A stretch of 64,000 nucleotides of DNA, from the IMG/VR virus record IMGVR_UViG_3300034152_000478, positions 1 through 64,000 of that record. One strand, given 5' to 3'. The stretch is from a virus. Of this stretch, positions 1-6,858 are shown piece by piece (the first letter of the stretch is position 1; each line of letters begins with the position of its first letter). Made by a program: the position numbers and the translations under genes. The notes under the pieces are model-generated. The model searched no databases. It was not told where the DNA came from and was given only the letters and a program-made list of their open reading frames with translations.

Positions 1-172
1 CTTGAAAGGGGGTCAGAACCGCAAGCTTGCCGCACTCAACTGATTAAGCGCAGCAGAGTTCTAATTCTTCAGTTGCTTTGTCGTTTGTTTTTTTCTGGGC
101 AAGGTTTAGCGTGTCTTACCTCCACGGCACGAGTTTGATACCTGCACCAACCTGTCGATGCCTGTCGCCCCC
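1..172 (-). ncRNA. ssrA: tmRNA (transfer-messenger RNA), 5' part; 3' part beyond window edge
   Basis: Read on the minus strand the RNA starts GGGGGCG at 172 and has the tmRNA D-loop signature GGCATCGACAGG, a GTGCCG...GGTAAGACACGC segment like pseudoknot 1, an A-rich stretch, then a short open frame at 88-44 reading about TNDKATEELELCCA and stop. The TAA lies in the loop of an 8-bp helix (GCTGCGCT/AGTGCGGC), as in helix P5 of known tmRNAs. tmRNA rescues stalled ribosomes and adds a proteolysis tag. No T-arm or CCA is seen before position 1. A 12-bp inverted repeat (1-12 with 168-179) spans the visible part. The tag ends CCA rather than the common AA. The call rests on motifs; the exact resume codon is uncertain. 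Confidence 0.85.
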
Positions 173-174
173 TT

Positions 175-603
175 TCAAGCTATTCTGATATACCTACCTT
201 CTTCCCACCAGTTTTTGCCAGAATCATGCAGGTAGATCCGGCGTTCTCCAGTGGCCTCACAAAACTCAATGATTTTACGCTTCCAACACCAGCGTCCGCG
301 CTGATAGTTCGGATACCACTCTTTTTTAGTTTCCCTGGTTTGCCATTTTGGATTTAGATGTCCACGAAACTTGGACTTTCTGGTCTTCTTCCGTGACTTC
401 TCTTTCCACTGAGTCTTCCTGTGGCGCTTCCAGCAGCGCTGAGACTTGATCCATATGTCAGACCATGCCGTGGGCACCCAGCGTCGTCTGGATCGAGCAG
501 GAGGCGTCTCAGGGTCTTCTCGGTGTTCTGCCCTGGCTCCATGCCACTGGCGCAGCTCCTGGGCGCTCCGAGGATTCCTTAAAGCCCTGCACTTGTAACT
601 CAT
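175..603 (-). CDS. Hypothetical basic, Trp/Arg/Lys-rich protein
   Basis: 142 residues, strongly basic, with several WKRKR-like clusters and many tryptophans; no family recognised. AAGGAGA precedes the ATG. The start codon lies inside a hairpin stem (601-642). The gene ends three bases before the tmRNA 5' end on the same strand, so the two are probably cotranscribed. Nucleic-acid binding is only suggested by charge. Confidence 0.6.
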   Translation of the reverse strand: MSYKCRALRNPRSAQELRQWHGARAEHREDPETPPARSRRRWVPTAWSDIWIKSQRCWKRHRKTQWKEKSRKKTRKSKFRGHLNPKWQTRETKKEWYPNYQRGRWCWKRKIIEFCEATGERRIYLHDSGKNWWEEGRYIRIA

Positions 604-642
604 AATGCGTCTCCTTGTATTAAGTCAAGTTAGAGCATTATG
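601..642 (-). promoter_or_regulatory. Hairpin occluding the start codon of the 175-603 gene
   Basis: CATAATGC at 601-608 is the exact inverted repeat of GCATTATG at 635-642. On the minus strand the 3' arm contains the ATG of the downstream gene and the AAGGAG ribosome binding site is in the loop. This geometry would allow translation to be tuned by RNA folding; function is inferred. Confidence 0.45.
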
Positions 643-655
643 AACTTCCTTTCAA

Positions 656-1192
656 TCAGTCCGACCAATACTGAGCCCACTTACCAACAGTTTTCATGAC
701 AAAATCGATAGCCCGTTGGGTTTGGGCTTCTGCGCGCTGGATGCCTTCCCAGTGTTCTTTTGCTTCTTGCTCTTTTTCCTCTTCTGTGATTGCCTTTGGG
801 CGAGTAAATCGTAGATAAGGGCCTTCGAAATGCCAGTCAAGCTCACCCCATTTGGCTTCATGTTTTTTGTCAAACTCGTTCCTGTAATATCCATGAATAA
901 TACGGTCAAGCAGGATAATACAGATACGAATCCGCCTCCTGTCTCTTTCGGCATGGATGTGGTGAATGATTTCAGGTTCGAGCCGTTCGAGCTTCTTTTT
1001 AATGAGTTCAAAAATTCCTGGCTCACAATTGAAATCCCAGTCGTGCCAAATCGCAGGGATGTAATCAATAATACGCCAGAAACGATCCCAGCAAATACGA
1101 ATATCTGCTGGTATTTCTTCCCCAAGAACTCCGAAGCGCCTGTCTACCCAGCGGGCAAACCCGTCAATCGCATCGAGAATCTTACCGAACAT
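656..1192 (-). CDS. Hypothetical phage protein
   Basis: 178 residues beginning MFGKILDAIDGF. I chose this start because AAAGGAGG sits seven bases upstream; a longer frame to 1243 would overlap the preceding gene. The protein is rich in Trp, Ile, Arg and His with helices around an HHIHAERDRRR segment and resembles the small uncharacterised proteins common in early regions of large phages. No catalytic motif is seen. Confidence 0.65.
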   Translation of the reverse strand: MFGKILDAIDGFARWVDRRFGVLGEEIPADIRICWDRFWRIIDYIPAIWHDWDFNCEPGIFELIKKKLERLEPEIIHHIHAERDRRRIRICIILLDRIIHGYYRNEFDKKHEAKWGELDWHFEGPYLRFTRPKAITEEEKEQEAKEHWEGIQRAEAQTQRAIDFVMKTVGKWAQYWSD

Positions 1193-1215
1193 GTTGTACC
1201 TCCTTTTGTTAAGGT

Positions 1216-1470
1216 CTACAACATGGGTGCCTCCTTTCGCCATGGTTCTTCAGCGAGTTTTTGACTTTCTTCAAACATGCGTTTCCAGTTTTCCAACTCT
1301 TCGTCGCTCATAGGCTCCGAGTCAAATAGATCGTTTTCCTCAAAGAGCTTCCTGAGTCGAGGAAGGTTTTTAGGCGGAGCCTCAAGTGCTCGTAGAAATG
1401 CTTCAAAATCTTCCTTACTTAGTTTGATTACTGGATTTACGTCAAGCTGTTCAAGTTCTTGTTCGTCCAT
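1216..1470 (-). CDS. Small acidic protein with antitoxin-like motif (DUF1778/TacA-type C-terminus)
   Basis: 84 residues, acidic. The segment LSKEDFEAFLRALEAPPK (about 17-34) resembles the toxin-neutralising C-terminal motif of DUF1778/TacA antitoxins, in which a 'D-x-E-x-F-L-x-x-L-x-x-P-P' pattern contacts the GNAT toxin. The ribbon-helix-helix DNA-binding half of that family is absent. No GNAT acetyltransferase lies nearby, so it could be an orphan decoy antitoxin or chance similarity. It overlaps the end of the upstream gene by 20 bases. Confidence 0.6.
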   Translation of the reverse strand: MDEQELEQLDVNPVIKLSKEDFEAFLRALEAPPKNLPRLRKLFEENDLFDSEPMSDEELENWKRMFEESQKLAEEPWRKEAPML

Positions 1471-1792
1471 TGTTAAGTCTCTTTTGCGCCAGAAATTCTT
1501 TAAATTTTGCTACTCCTAAGTTCCATAGTCCTGTTATGTAAGATTGTTTCAGCGCTATATCTGAAGTTGTGAAATCGTCACACGAGCATGGCGTTACCAG
1601 GCCCACACCGCACATTTGATATGTGTCAGGTAGGTAATACATTGATAGCTCACCCAAGCCTTCCAGTTGTGTAGCCACTATTTTGTAGTCTTCGTCGTTT
1701 AATTTTGGATGTTCAGGAAGTGACAATAGAACCCACCATTGTCTATCTTTTCGCTTGTAAAACTTGAAATCTATCCTGTTTGTTGTTTTCAT
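1451..1792 (-). CDS. Hypothetical protein
   Basis: 113 residues with a run of aromatic residues (RQWWVLLSLP) and a Cys cluster (CGVGLVTPCSCDD) that might bind metal. ATAGGATG lies just upstream of the ATG. First gene of a three-gene overlapping minus-strand unit reaching 656. No family recognised. Confidence 0.6.
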   Translation of the reverse strand: MKTTNRIDFKFYKRKDRQWWVLLSLPEHPKLNDEDYKIVATQLEGLGELSMYYLPDTYQMCGVGLVTPCSCDDFTTSDIALKQSYITGLWNLGVAKFKEFLAQKRLNNGRTRT

Positions 1793-1806
1793 ATCATCCT
1801 ATCAAA

Positions 1807-1883
1807 ATGGTGGAGACCACAGGAATCGAACCTGCCGCACGGAGCTTGCAAAGCTCTGTCGCCCCCTTGGTACATGCGCCCCC
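1807..1883 (-). tRNA. tRNA-Ala (TGC)
   Basis: Acceptor GGGGGCG pairs with GGTCTCC (two G-T wobbles, one mismatch), discriminator A and encoded CCA. Anticodon loop TTTGCAA gives TGC. T-arm GCAGG-TTCGATT-CCTGT is canonical. The D-stem and the outer anticodon pair are imperfect. Confidence 0.88.
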
Positions 1884-1887
1884 ATAA

Positions 1888-2136
1888 TCAGTTAACAGGC
1901 CATAGTATTACGGCGTTGTCGGCTTCGTATTCACATTCGCCGCTTCCATGCTGGCGCTCATCCTCGGCATCTTCTTCCGTCAGGATATAGCCAGACCAGG
2001 TGCTTTCTGGGAAATACTCCGCCAGTGACATACTTGCGAATGGCGAGTAGTTGTTTCCTTCGGAGTCTTTCGACATAACAACCTGAAAATCCTGTGGCAT
2101 TTCCTGCAGTTTTTCGATAAGTTCTTTGACTGTCAT
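1888..2136 (-). CDS. Hypothetical phage protein (MTVKELIEKLQ family)
   Basis: 82 residues. The start MTVKELIEKLQEMPQDFQVVMS, an acidic middle and the ending VILWPVN match a widespread small phage protein of unknown function whose N-terminus is typically TVKELI-x-L-x-x-x-P-x-D. AGGAG precedes the ATG. It stops four bases before tRNA-Ala on the same strand. Confidence 0.7.
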   Translation of the reverse strand: MTVKELIEKLQEMPQDFQVVMSKDSEGNNYSPFASMSLAEYFPESTWSGYILTEEDAEDERQHGSGECEYEADNAVILWPVN

Positions 2137-2209
2137 ATCTTATGCTCCTGTATGCTCTGGAGGAAGGTAGAGGTAATGCTCCCCGTGCCTTTTACAACAC
2201 CCCAGATGT

Positions 2210-2740
2210 TCAAAACCTGTTTGTAGCTTCTACGGTACCTTCCTTATATGTTTTGTCTTTTATTATATTCCAAATTGCTCTTGGTGATACGCTGTACTTT
2301 TTAGCCAAGTATTTGTAACTGGCTCCAAGTGTTTTTTCTGCACGGATTGTTTCAGCTTGTTGCTGTGTCAGTTTGCGTCTGTTGGCATTCATTTTGCGTC
2401 CAACAGCTTGACGTTGTTCAACGGGTCTATCCATCATATTATCGCTACGGGTGCCAATCTCGATATTGTTCCAAGTGTTGTCAACCTTATTACCATTTAA
2501 ATGTCTGACTTCAACACCAGTAGCCAGCGCTGCTTCTCCATACTTACTATAAGCCATCATTTTATGAACAAAAATGGTCGAGTGTTTACCATCGATGCGA
2601 ATGGTGAATTTTCTATAACCGTCTTTGTTTGCTGTAGTCTTCAAGATATTGCCTTGTGGAGATTGAACATCTCCTCGACAATTAATCCAGTAGCCACGTT
2701 TTGTGGCACATATGATAGTCAATGCATGTTGAGACAACAT
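2210..2740 (-). CDS. HNH homing-type endonuclease
   Basis: 176 residues. The central part has the HNH_3 pattern: VHKMMAYSKYG, then VRHLNGNKVDN followed by NNIEIGTRSDNM, with H, N and N/H positions expected for the beta-beta-alpha metal site. The C-terminus (about 125-165) is a helix-turn-helix that probably binds target DNA (QAETIRAEKTLGASYKYLAKKYSVS). The start two codons into the open frame has an AGGA at proper spacing. Related in sequence to the endonuclease at 8016-8519. It sits between tRNA genes, a common site for free-standing homing endonucleases. Confidence 0.9.
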   Translation of the reverse strand: MLSQHALTIICATKRGYWINCRGDVQSPQGNILKTTANKDGYRKFTIRIDGKHSTIFVHKMMAYSKYGEAALATGVEVRHLNGNKVDNTWNNIEIGTRSDNMMDRPVEQRQAVGRKMNANRRKLTQQQAETIRAEKTLGASYKYLAKKYSVSPRAIWNIIKDKTYKEGTVEATNRF

Positions 2741-2760
2741 AAACATCCTGTAGTTGTTAA

Positions 2761-2836
2761 TGGTAGCGGGGGGGAGAATTGAACTCCCACTGACCCGGCG
2801 TATGAGACCGGCGACCTACCATTAGACTACCCCGCT
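2761..2836 (-). tRNA. tRNA with CAT anticodon (Met or lysidine-type Ile2)
   Basis: Acceptor AGCGGGG/CCCCGCT is perfect, discriminator A, encoded CCA; anticodon loop CTCATAC; T-arm GGGAG-TTCAATT-CTCCC. Whether it is elongator Met or Ile(CAU) cannot be settled without identity-element scoring. Confidence 0.9.
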
Positions 2837-2843
2837 ATAGTAA

Positions 2844-2935
2844 AAGCCACACTGGTCAGCCACTCGCTACCCACCAGGCTCTATACCGACCAATTAAGGT
2901 CCGCCTGCCTAAGCCTTGTCCGCTGTGTGTGGCTT
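2844..2935. ncRNA. Structured element between two tRNAs, possible ncRNA or decayed tRNA
   Basis: Three nested inverted repeats: AAGCCACAC/GTGTGGCTT (2844-2852, 2927-2935), AGGCT/AGCCT (2876-2880, 2912-2916) and GACC-AATTAA-GGTC (2888-2901). It occupies a tRNA-sized gap between two minus-strand tRNAs, but no T-loop is present in either direction. The plus strand contains CCTTGTCCG, like the 3' box of the Y-like RNAs at 14275-15445, without the 5' box. Strand and identity are open. Confidence 0.5.
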
Positions 2936-2940
2936 GTTTT

Positions 2941-3016
2941 TGGTCGGGCGACCTGGACTTGAACCAGGAACCTCACGGCCCCAAACCGCGAATTCTGCCA
3001 ATTGAAATACCGCCCG
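2941..3016 (-). tRNA. tRNA-Pro (TGG)
   Basis: Acceptor CGGGCGG/TCGCCCG with discriminator A and encoded CCA; anticodon loop TTTGGGG gives TGG; T-arm CCTGG-TTCAAGT-CCAGG. Confidence 0.92.
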
Positions 3017-3031
3017 TATTAGTATATACGT

Positions 3032-3199
3032 CTACTTTTTATCTAATTCTGCTGCTGCTCCAAAAATGTACCAAAGATAGTGACAAAATCGTATCGGATT
3101 CACCTTCAACATAACCTGCATGCGCCCTATGAATTCTGTACAGGTAGGACACATTCCAGTCTCTTCTTCGGCCTTTTCCTCACAAAAGCGGCATTCCAT
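3032..3199 (-). CDS. Mini zinc-ribbon protein
   Basis: 55 residues beginning MECRFCEEKAEEETGMCPTC, so two CxxC pairs (Cys3/6 and Cys17/20) form a likely zinc knuckle; the rest is hydrophobic/aromatic. AGGAG lies five bases before the ATG. It is the first minus-strand gene after the divergent region at 3200-3306. Confidence 0.75.
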   Translation of the reverse strand: MECRFCEEKAEEETGMCPTCTEFIGRMQVMLKVNPIRFCHYLWYIFGAAAELDKK

Positions 3200-3306
3200 G
3201 ATAACTCCTATTTTCGAAACCGTCTATTATAATATCGGGCGCGTCACAGAAAAACTTCATGAAAAAACACCACTTTGTCGTATTTTAATCTTAGGAGGAC
3301 ATCAAT
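3200..3306. promoter_or_regulatory. Divergent intergenic region with candidate promoters
   Basis: The only place where transcription diverges. It holds a near-palindromic TATTATAATA at 3226-3233 that offers a TATAAT box on both strands, and CGTATTTTAATC at 3279-3290 just before the AGGAGG of the plus-strand gene. The latter belongs to a motif that recurs before head and tail genes. No clear -35 box was found. Confidence 0.5.
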
Positions 3307-3648
3307 ATGGGTAGAAGACGTATCTATAATGACAGGCTTGAGCGTGAACGTGCTTGGAGGAAGACGCCCAGCGGTAGGGCGTATTACATGTACCAGAAGC
3401 TGCGGGAGCGCTGTAAGAGAGATGGTATTACCTTACTCATCTCCAGCAAGGTTTTCCGAGGGATCTATCTCAAGGCAGAACGGTGTGGAATATGTGGTGA
3501 GCCATTTGGTGAAACTTTCAGGCTGCATAAATCTGTCTATGCCGATGGAAATCCATGTGTGCCGGATACATTAACGATTTGTCATGTTTCCTGCCACAAG
3601 AAAAAATTGCGAAAAAGATTGAAGAAACCTGGAAAATCAGCCCGATAG
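3307..3648 (+). CDS. Small HNH-like/zinc-binding protein
   Basis: 113 residues, very basic. The order CGICG (about 60-64), an N-P-C segment, then CHVSCHKKK resembles an HNH nuclease of the C-x2-C...N...C-H-x2-C-H type, as in phage HNH proteins. RBS AGGAGG at 3294. Nuclease activity is inferred from the spacing of Cys, His and Asn only. Confidence 0.65.
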   Translation: MGRRRIYNDRLERERAWRKTPSGRAYYMYQKLRERCKRDGITLLISSKVFRGIYLKAERCGICGEPFGETFRLHKSVYADGNPCVPDTLTICHVSCHKKKLRKRLKKPGKSAR

Positions 3649-3661
3649 TATTATAGGCAAA

Positions 3662-3832
3662 ATGAGCAAACAAACAAAACAAATCCAGCACAAAGTGCTT
3701 CAATTGATCAAGGAATCACCGGGTCTGGATGTCGATGACCTGGCTGAAGAATTGAACGTTCCCGTAAGAGCAGTCTCTAAGGCTGTAAACAAACTCTTAA
3801 GGGCAGGTAAGATTAGTTCGCAAGAGGACTAA
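3662..3832 (+). CDS. Small winged helix-turn-helix DNA-binding protein
   Basis: 56 residues. A helix-turn-helix of MarR/DeoR type is clear: VLQLIKESPGLDVDDLAEELNVPVRAVSKAV followed by NKLLRAGKI, with the 'L..L...G.I' end of a wing. No effector domain. Likely a transcription regulator of the neighbouring accessory genes; target unknown. Confidence 0.75.
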   Translation: MSKQTKQIQHKVLQLIKESPGLDVDDLAEELNVPVRAVSKAVNKLLRAGKISSQED

Positions 3833-3856
3833 ACACGTCCATGTGAGGAGGGCGTC

Positions 3857-4588
3857 ATGTTGGTCTACAAGGCGACCAACTTACTTAACAACAAATCCTA
3901 TATAGGCAAGACTGTTAAGACACTGAGAGTTAGGCGTCTTGAGCATGAAAATGCGGCATTACGAAGATGCGATAATTGTATTTTGCATAAGGCCCTTAGG
4001 AAATATGGTGCAGATAATTTTCAATGGGAAATTATTGCTGTTGCTGAATCACAAATTCGATTAAGTGCATTGGAAGCTCAATACATAGAACATTTTGATA
4101 CATTTCGTAATGGTTATAACAGCACGATCGGTGGTGAAGGGACTTGTGGATTCAGATTTTCTGATATGCAAAAGGAACAGCTATCGCAGATACATCGTGG
4201 CAAACACTTATCAAGAAAACATCGTGATAGTATTAGTCGGGCTGTTGCAAGACGATGGATAAACAAAGATAGCAGAAGCAAATTGATTGCAGGCAGAACA
4301 CGAGTTGGACGTTTTCTATCTGATGAAGCTATACTAAAACGCAATCAAACATCTAAGAGCCGCAATATTGATTATGGTGTTCATAGAAGAGGTACTGAGC
4401 TTGATGAAGAGCATCGCCAGCATATTGCACAAGGGCATCAAAAGAAGTCTAAATTGTCATGGGAGGATGTTGCTGTCATCAGAAGTGAAAGAGCTAAAGG
4501 AACTGCTCTGAAGACTTTGGCTGCTAAATTTCATGTTACTGCAGCTACCATTTCAGATATAGCGAACTATAAAACTTGGAAAACATAG
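3857..4588 (+). CDS. GIY-YIG homing endonuclease
   Basis: 243 residues. The N-terminus has the GIY-YIG signature as VYKATNLLNNKSYIGKT (3-19), followed by an arginine helix and the conserved E of LSALEAQYIEHF. The middle holds NUMOD3-like DNA-binding segments (HRGKHLSRKHRDSIS; LDEEHRQHIAQGHQ) and the C-terminus a helix-turn-helix (ALKTLAAKFHVTAATISDI). RBS GAGGAGGG. Free-standing, so not an intron ORF as far as seen. Confidence 0.93.
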   Translation: MLVYKATNLLNNKSYIGKTVKTLRVRRLEHENAALRRCDNCILHKALRKYGADNFQWEIIAVAESQIRLSALEAQYIEHFDTFRNGYNSTIGGEGTCGFRFSDMQKEQLSQIHRGKHLSRKHRDSISRAVARRWINKDSRSKLIAGRTRVGRFLSDEAILKRNQTSKSRNIDYGVHRRGTELDEEHRQHIAQGHQKKSKLSWEDVAVIRSERAKGTALKTLAAKFHVTAATISDIANYKTWKT

Positions 4589-4594
4589 AGGTGT

Positions 4595-5560
4595 ATGATG
4601 ACCTTCAAAAAATACCCAAGCATCGAAAACAGCTATAGAGACAAATTCGTACAGTATATGCTGGACCAGTATCCGGAGCTGTGCGACGCGGTTTACATCG
4701 TCACTGAAAAAATCGACGGTTCCAACATCCAATTGATCTTTGAACCTTCTAAGCCAGTACAGGTTGCTTCGCGTAATCGGGTATTAACACCTGGCGAAGA
4801 CTTTTTCGGTGTTTGGGATGTGCTACAGGATGTCGAATTGGCCGCGCTGATTAACACTCTGACGCTGTTTGTCGACAAAACCCATCAGACAATCAATCTG
4901 TATGGTGAACTTTTTGGACCTGGAATTCAGAGACGTATTGACTACGGAGACAAGCGTCGTCTGTTGTTTTTCGATGCAGCGATCAATGAAGAGCTGATTC
5001 CACAGGGCGAATTTGTGCAGTTTATGAGCTTGCATGGTTTTCCGAATCTGATGGTTCCTATTGTAACTGTCATCAATACGCTGCAGGCTGCTCTTGACTG
5101 GAGCGTCGAAGATTCTGTTACCAGAGTCAATCCTGATGGTCATAGCGTCCAAGAGAAACGATGTATGGAAGGTGTGGTTATTAAGCCACGCGATAAGGTG
5201 TATCGATCTCATACTGGCAGTACTTTTTACCTCAAGAAGAAAGGTGAGAAGTTCGGCGAAAAAGAGCAGAAGGTCAAAGTGCCGCGTGAGCAGAAGGAAT
5301 ACCGCGAAGAAGTAATCCAGATGTATGAAACGTTTTTTGGCTTGATCAATGAGAATAGGATCAAGAGCGTGTTTTCTAAACATGGTGAAATCGAAGAGCC
5401 TCGTCAAATCGGTGACTACATCAAGCTCGTAATGGCTGATGCCAAAGAGGAGTTTCTCAAAGATTACGAAGATGAGTTGGCACCGTTCAACAAAGATGAG
5501 CTAAAATACGTTTTTAATGTGGGCAACATGATAGTTGGATTGTTAAAGGAGTATCTATGA
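4595..5560 (+). CDS. RNA ligase, T4 Rnl2-like family
   Basis: 321 residues. Nucleotidyltransferase motifs in order: motif I EKIDGSN with adenylated lysine K39, Arg of ASRNR, motif III LYGELFGPG, motif IV EGVVIKP, motif V YLKKKGEKF. The family seals nicks with 3'-OH/5'-phosphate ends in double-stranded RNA using ATP. The C-terminal helical part is typical of Rnl2. In this tRNA-rich region a role in repairing cleaved tRNA is plausible but inferred. The gene after it overlaps by four bases (ATGA). Confidence 0.9.
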   Translation: MMTFKKYPSIENSYRDKFVQYMLDQYPELCDAVYIVTEKIDGSNIQLIFEPSKPVQVASRNRVLTPGEDFFGVWDVLQDVELAALINTLTLFVDKTHQTINLYGELFGPGIQRRIDYGDKRRLLFFDAAINEELIPQGEFVQFMSLHGFPNLMVPIVTVINTLQAALDWSVEDSVTRVNPDGHSVQEKRCMEGVVIKPRDKVYRSHTGSTFYLKKKGEKFGEKEQKVKVPREQKEYREEVIQMYETFFGLINENRIKSVFSKHGEIEEPRQIGDYIKLVMADAKEEFLKDYEDELAPFNKDELKYVFNVGNMIVGLLKEYL

Positions 5561-5808
5561 GCGAGCAGCAAAAGCAGCCGCCTAAACTGATTCAAATCCA
5601 GGTCACAGTGACCGACCAGCGACTTACCGGAACAGAAAAGGCACAACAGACTCAGAGCGTGACTATTCCGGCTGAATATGTTGATACAGGTCAGGCAGCA
5701 CAGATTGCAAACGCGATTGCTTTTGTCAGTCTTGGCCTCAGTGAGATGTTTAACCAGAAGCTCATTGCGGCACATGATGCGCTACCGCCTCCGCCGCAGC
5801 AGCAATAA
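5557..5808 (+). CDS. Hypothetical protein
   Basis: 83 residues; beta-rich N-terminal half (IQIQVTVTDQ), a helical end and a Pro/Gln tail (PPPPQQQ). Translationally coupled to the RNA ligase by ATGA overlap. Its stop codon abuts the first base of tRNA-Ile. No family recognised. Confidence 0.65.
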   Translation: MSEQQKQPPKLIQIQVTVTDQRLTGTEKAQQTQSVTIPAEYVDTGQAAQIANAIAFVSLGLSEMFNQKLIAAHDALPPPPQQQ

Positions 5809-5883
5809 TCGGGCGTGGTGTAAAGGTTCGCACGCGACCCTGATAAGGTTGAAGACGGGGTTCAATTCCCTGCGCCCGGACCA
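5809..5883 (+). tRNA. tRNA-Ile (GAT)
   Basis: Acceptor TCGGGCG/CGCCCGG with a T-G first pair, discriminator A, encoded CCA; anticodon loop CTGATAA; T-arm CGGGG-TTCAATT-CCCTG. Starts directly after the upstream stop codon. Confidence 0.92.
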
Positions 5884-5885
5884 GT

Positions 5886-5962
5886 CGGCGCGTAGTTCAA
5901 TTGGCCAGAGCACCTGCCTTACAAGCAGGAAGTTGGAGGTTCGAGTCCTCCCGTGCCGACCA
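5886..5962 (+). tRNA. tRNA-Val (TAC)
   Basis: Acceptor CGGCGCG/CGTGCCG, discriminator A, encoded CCA; anticodon loop CTTACAA; T-arm GGAGG-TTCGAGT-CCTCC. Two bases separate it from tRNA-Ile. Confidence 0.93.
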
Positions 5963-5982
5963 TTTTTCTTTCAGGAGTACTT

Positions 5983-6858
5983 ATGAGTGTTTTCACAGTT
6001 ACTTGCGGAGACATTAAGTGTAATGCCAATTGCCCATTTTGCATTTCGAAGATGACTGAAGCTTATCGGCGTGGGGCATGTGGTGATCGCTTTGACTGGC
6101 GACGCTTTAGAAAGGCTATGCGCTTAGCGCGGACACACAAGGTCGATACTGCCCTTATTACTGGCTTTGGCGAACCCACTCTGTGTGATGATCTGCCTGG
6201 CTTGATTGTGGAATTGGACGATTTTTTTCCTCACATTGAGTTGCAAACAAATGGCATCACAGTTTTGCATGATGATTACAAGCATGCTTGGCCAACATGG
6301 AAAAACATGGGTCTTGACACAGTGGCTGTGAGCTGCGCAAGCCTTGACAAGGTAGTTAACAACGATGCAATGCGCATTGTTGATTCTCGTTTTTCTGTTC
6401 GTGGTGCGATTTCCAGACTGGCAGTATTAGGCTTTACGGTTCGTGTCAGTGTGCAGTTAACCAATTTTTTGCCATATCCAAATGGCAAACTTTTTACCAA
6501 CAGCCTTTTTATCGACACCATTCGTGACGCCAAAAAGCTTGGGGCAGAACAGATCACTTTTCGGCTGCTTGGAACTGCCGCAAACTCGAAAGATACTGTT
6601 GCAACAGATTGGGTCAAGAAGCACGCCCCGGACCAGAAAACTGCTTCACACATGATGCTTAAAACCATGGAGAACATCGGAGCCAACCAGTGGGGCAAAT
6701 ATCACTGGGGTGGTCGACTGTATGATTTTGAGGGCATGTCGGTTTGTGTGGCAGACTGTTTGACTGAGATGCCGAATGACGAGATACCTCGAAGCTATAT
6801 TTTTGATGGGCGACGCCTGCGACATAGCTGGCAATATGAAGGATTTGTGATTTTCTAA
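5983..6858 (+). CDS. Radical SAM enzyme
   Basis: 291 residues starting MSVFTVTC; AGGAG is at the right distance from this ATG. The [4Fe-4S] motif is CNANCPFC (Cys13, 17, 20: CxxxCxxC), followed by ITGFGEPTL in the place of the SAM-binding GGE motif and by ELQTNG, a typical later strand. Such enzymes cleave SAM to start radical chemistry; the substrate is unknown. The length fits a bare partial TIM barrel with no extra cluster domain. A base- or RNA-modification role is possible from context only. Confidence 0.85.
   Translation: MSVFTVTCGDIKCNANCPFCISKMTEAYRRGACGDRFDWRRFRKAMRLARTHKVDTALITGFGEPTLCDDLPGLIVELDDFFPHIELQTNGITVLHDDYKHAWPTWKNMGLDTVAVSCASLDKVVNNDAMRIVDSRFSVRGAISRLAVLGFTVRVSVQLTNFLPYPNGKLFTNSLFIDTIRDAKKLGAEQITFRLLGTAANSKDTVATDWVKKHAPDQKTASHMMLKTMENIGANQWGKYHWGGRLYDFEGMSVCVADCLTEMPNDEIPRSYIFDGRRLRHSWQYEGFVIF

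Noticed and set aside
175-300. Permuted (two-piece) tmRNA with its T-arm upstream of the 5' half
   Set aside because: No TTCGA-type T-arm or CCA is present on the minus strand just upstream; the normal one-piece order with the 3' part outside the window is simpler.
1277-1519. Plus-strand open frames opposite the minus-strand genes at 656-1792
   Set aside because: No RBS, low-complexity Ser/Phe content, and good minus-strand genes on the other strand.
3120-3574. Plus-strand open frames at 3120-3314 and 3275-3574
   Set aside because: The first is antisense to the zinc-ribbon gene 3032-3199, the second overlaps the better-supported gene 3307-3648 which has AGGAGG at the right place.
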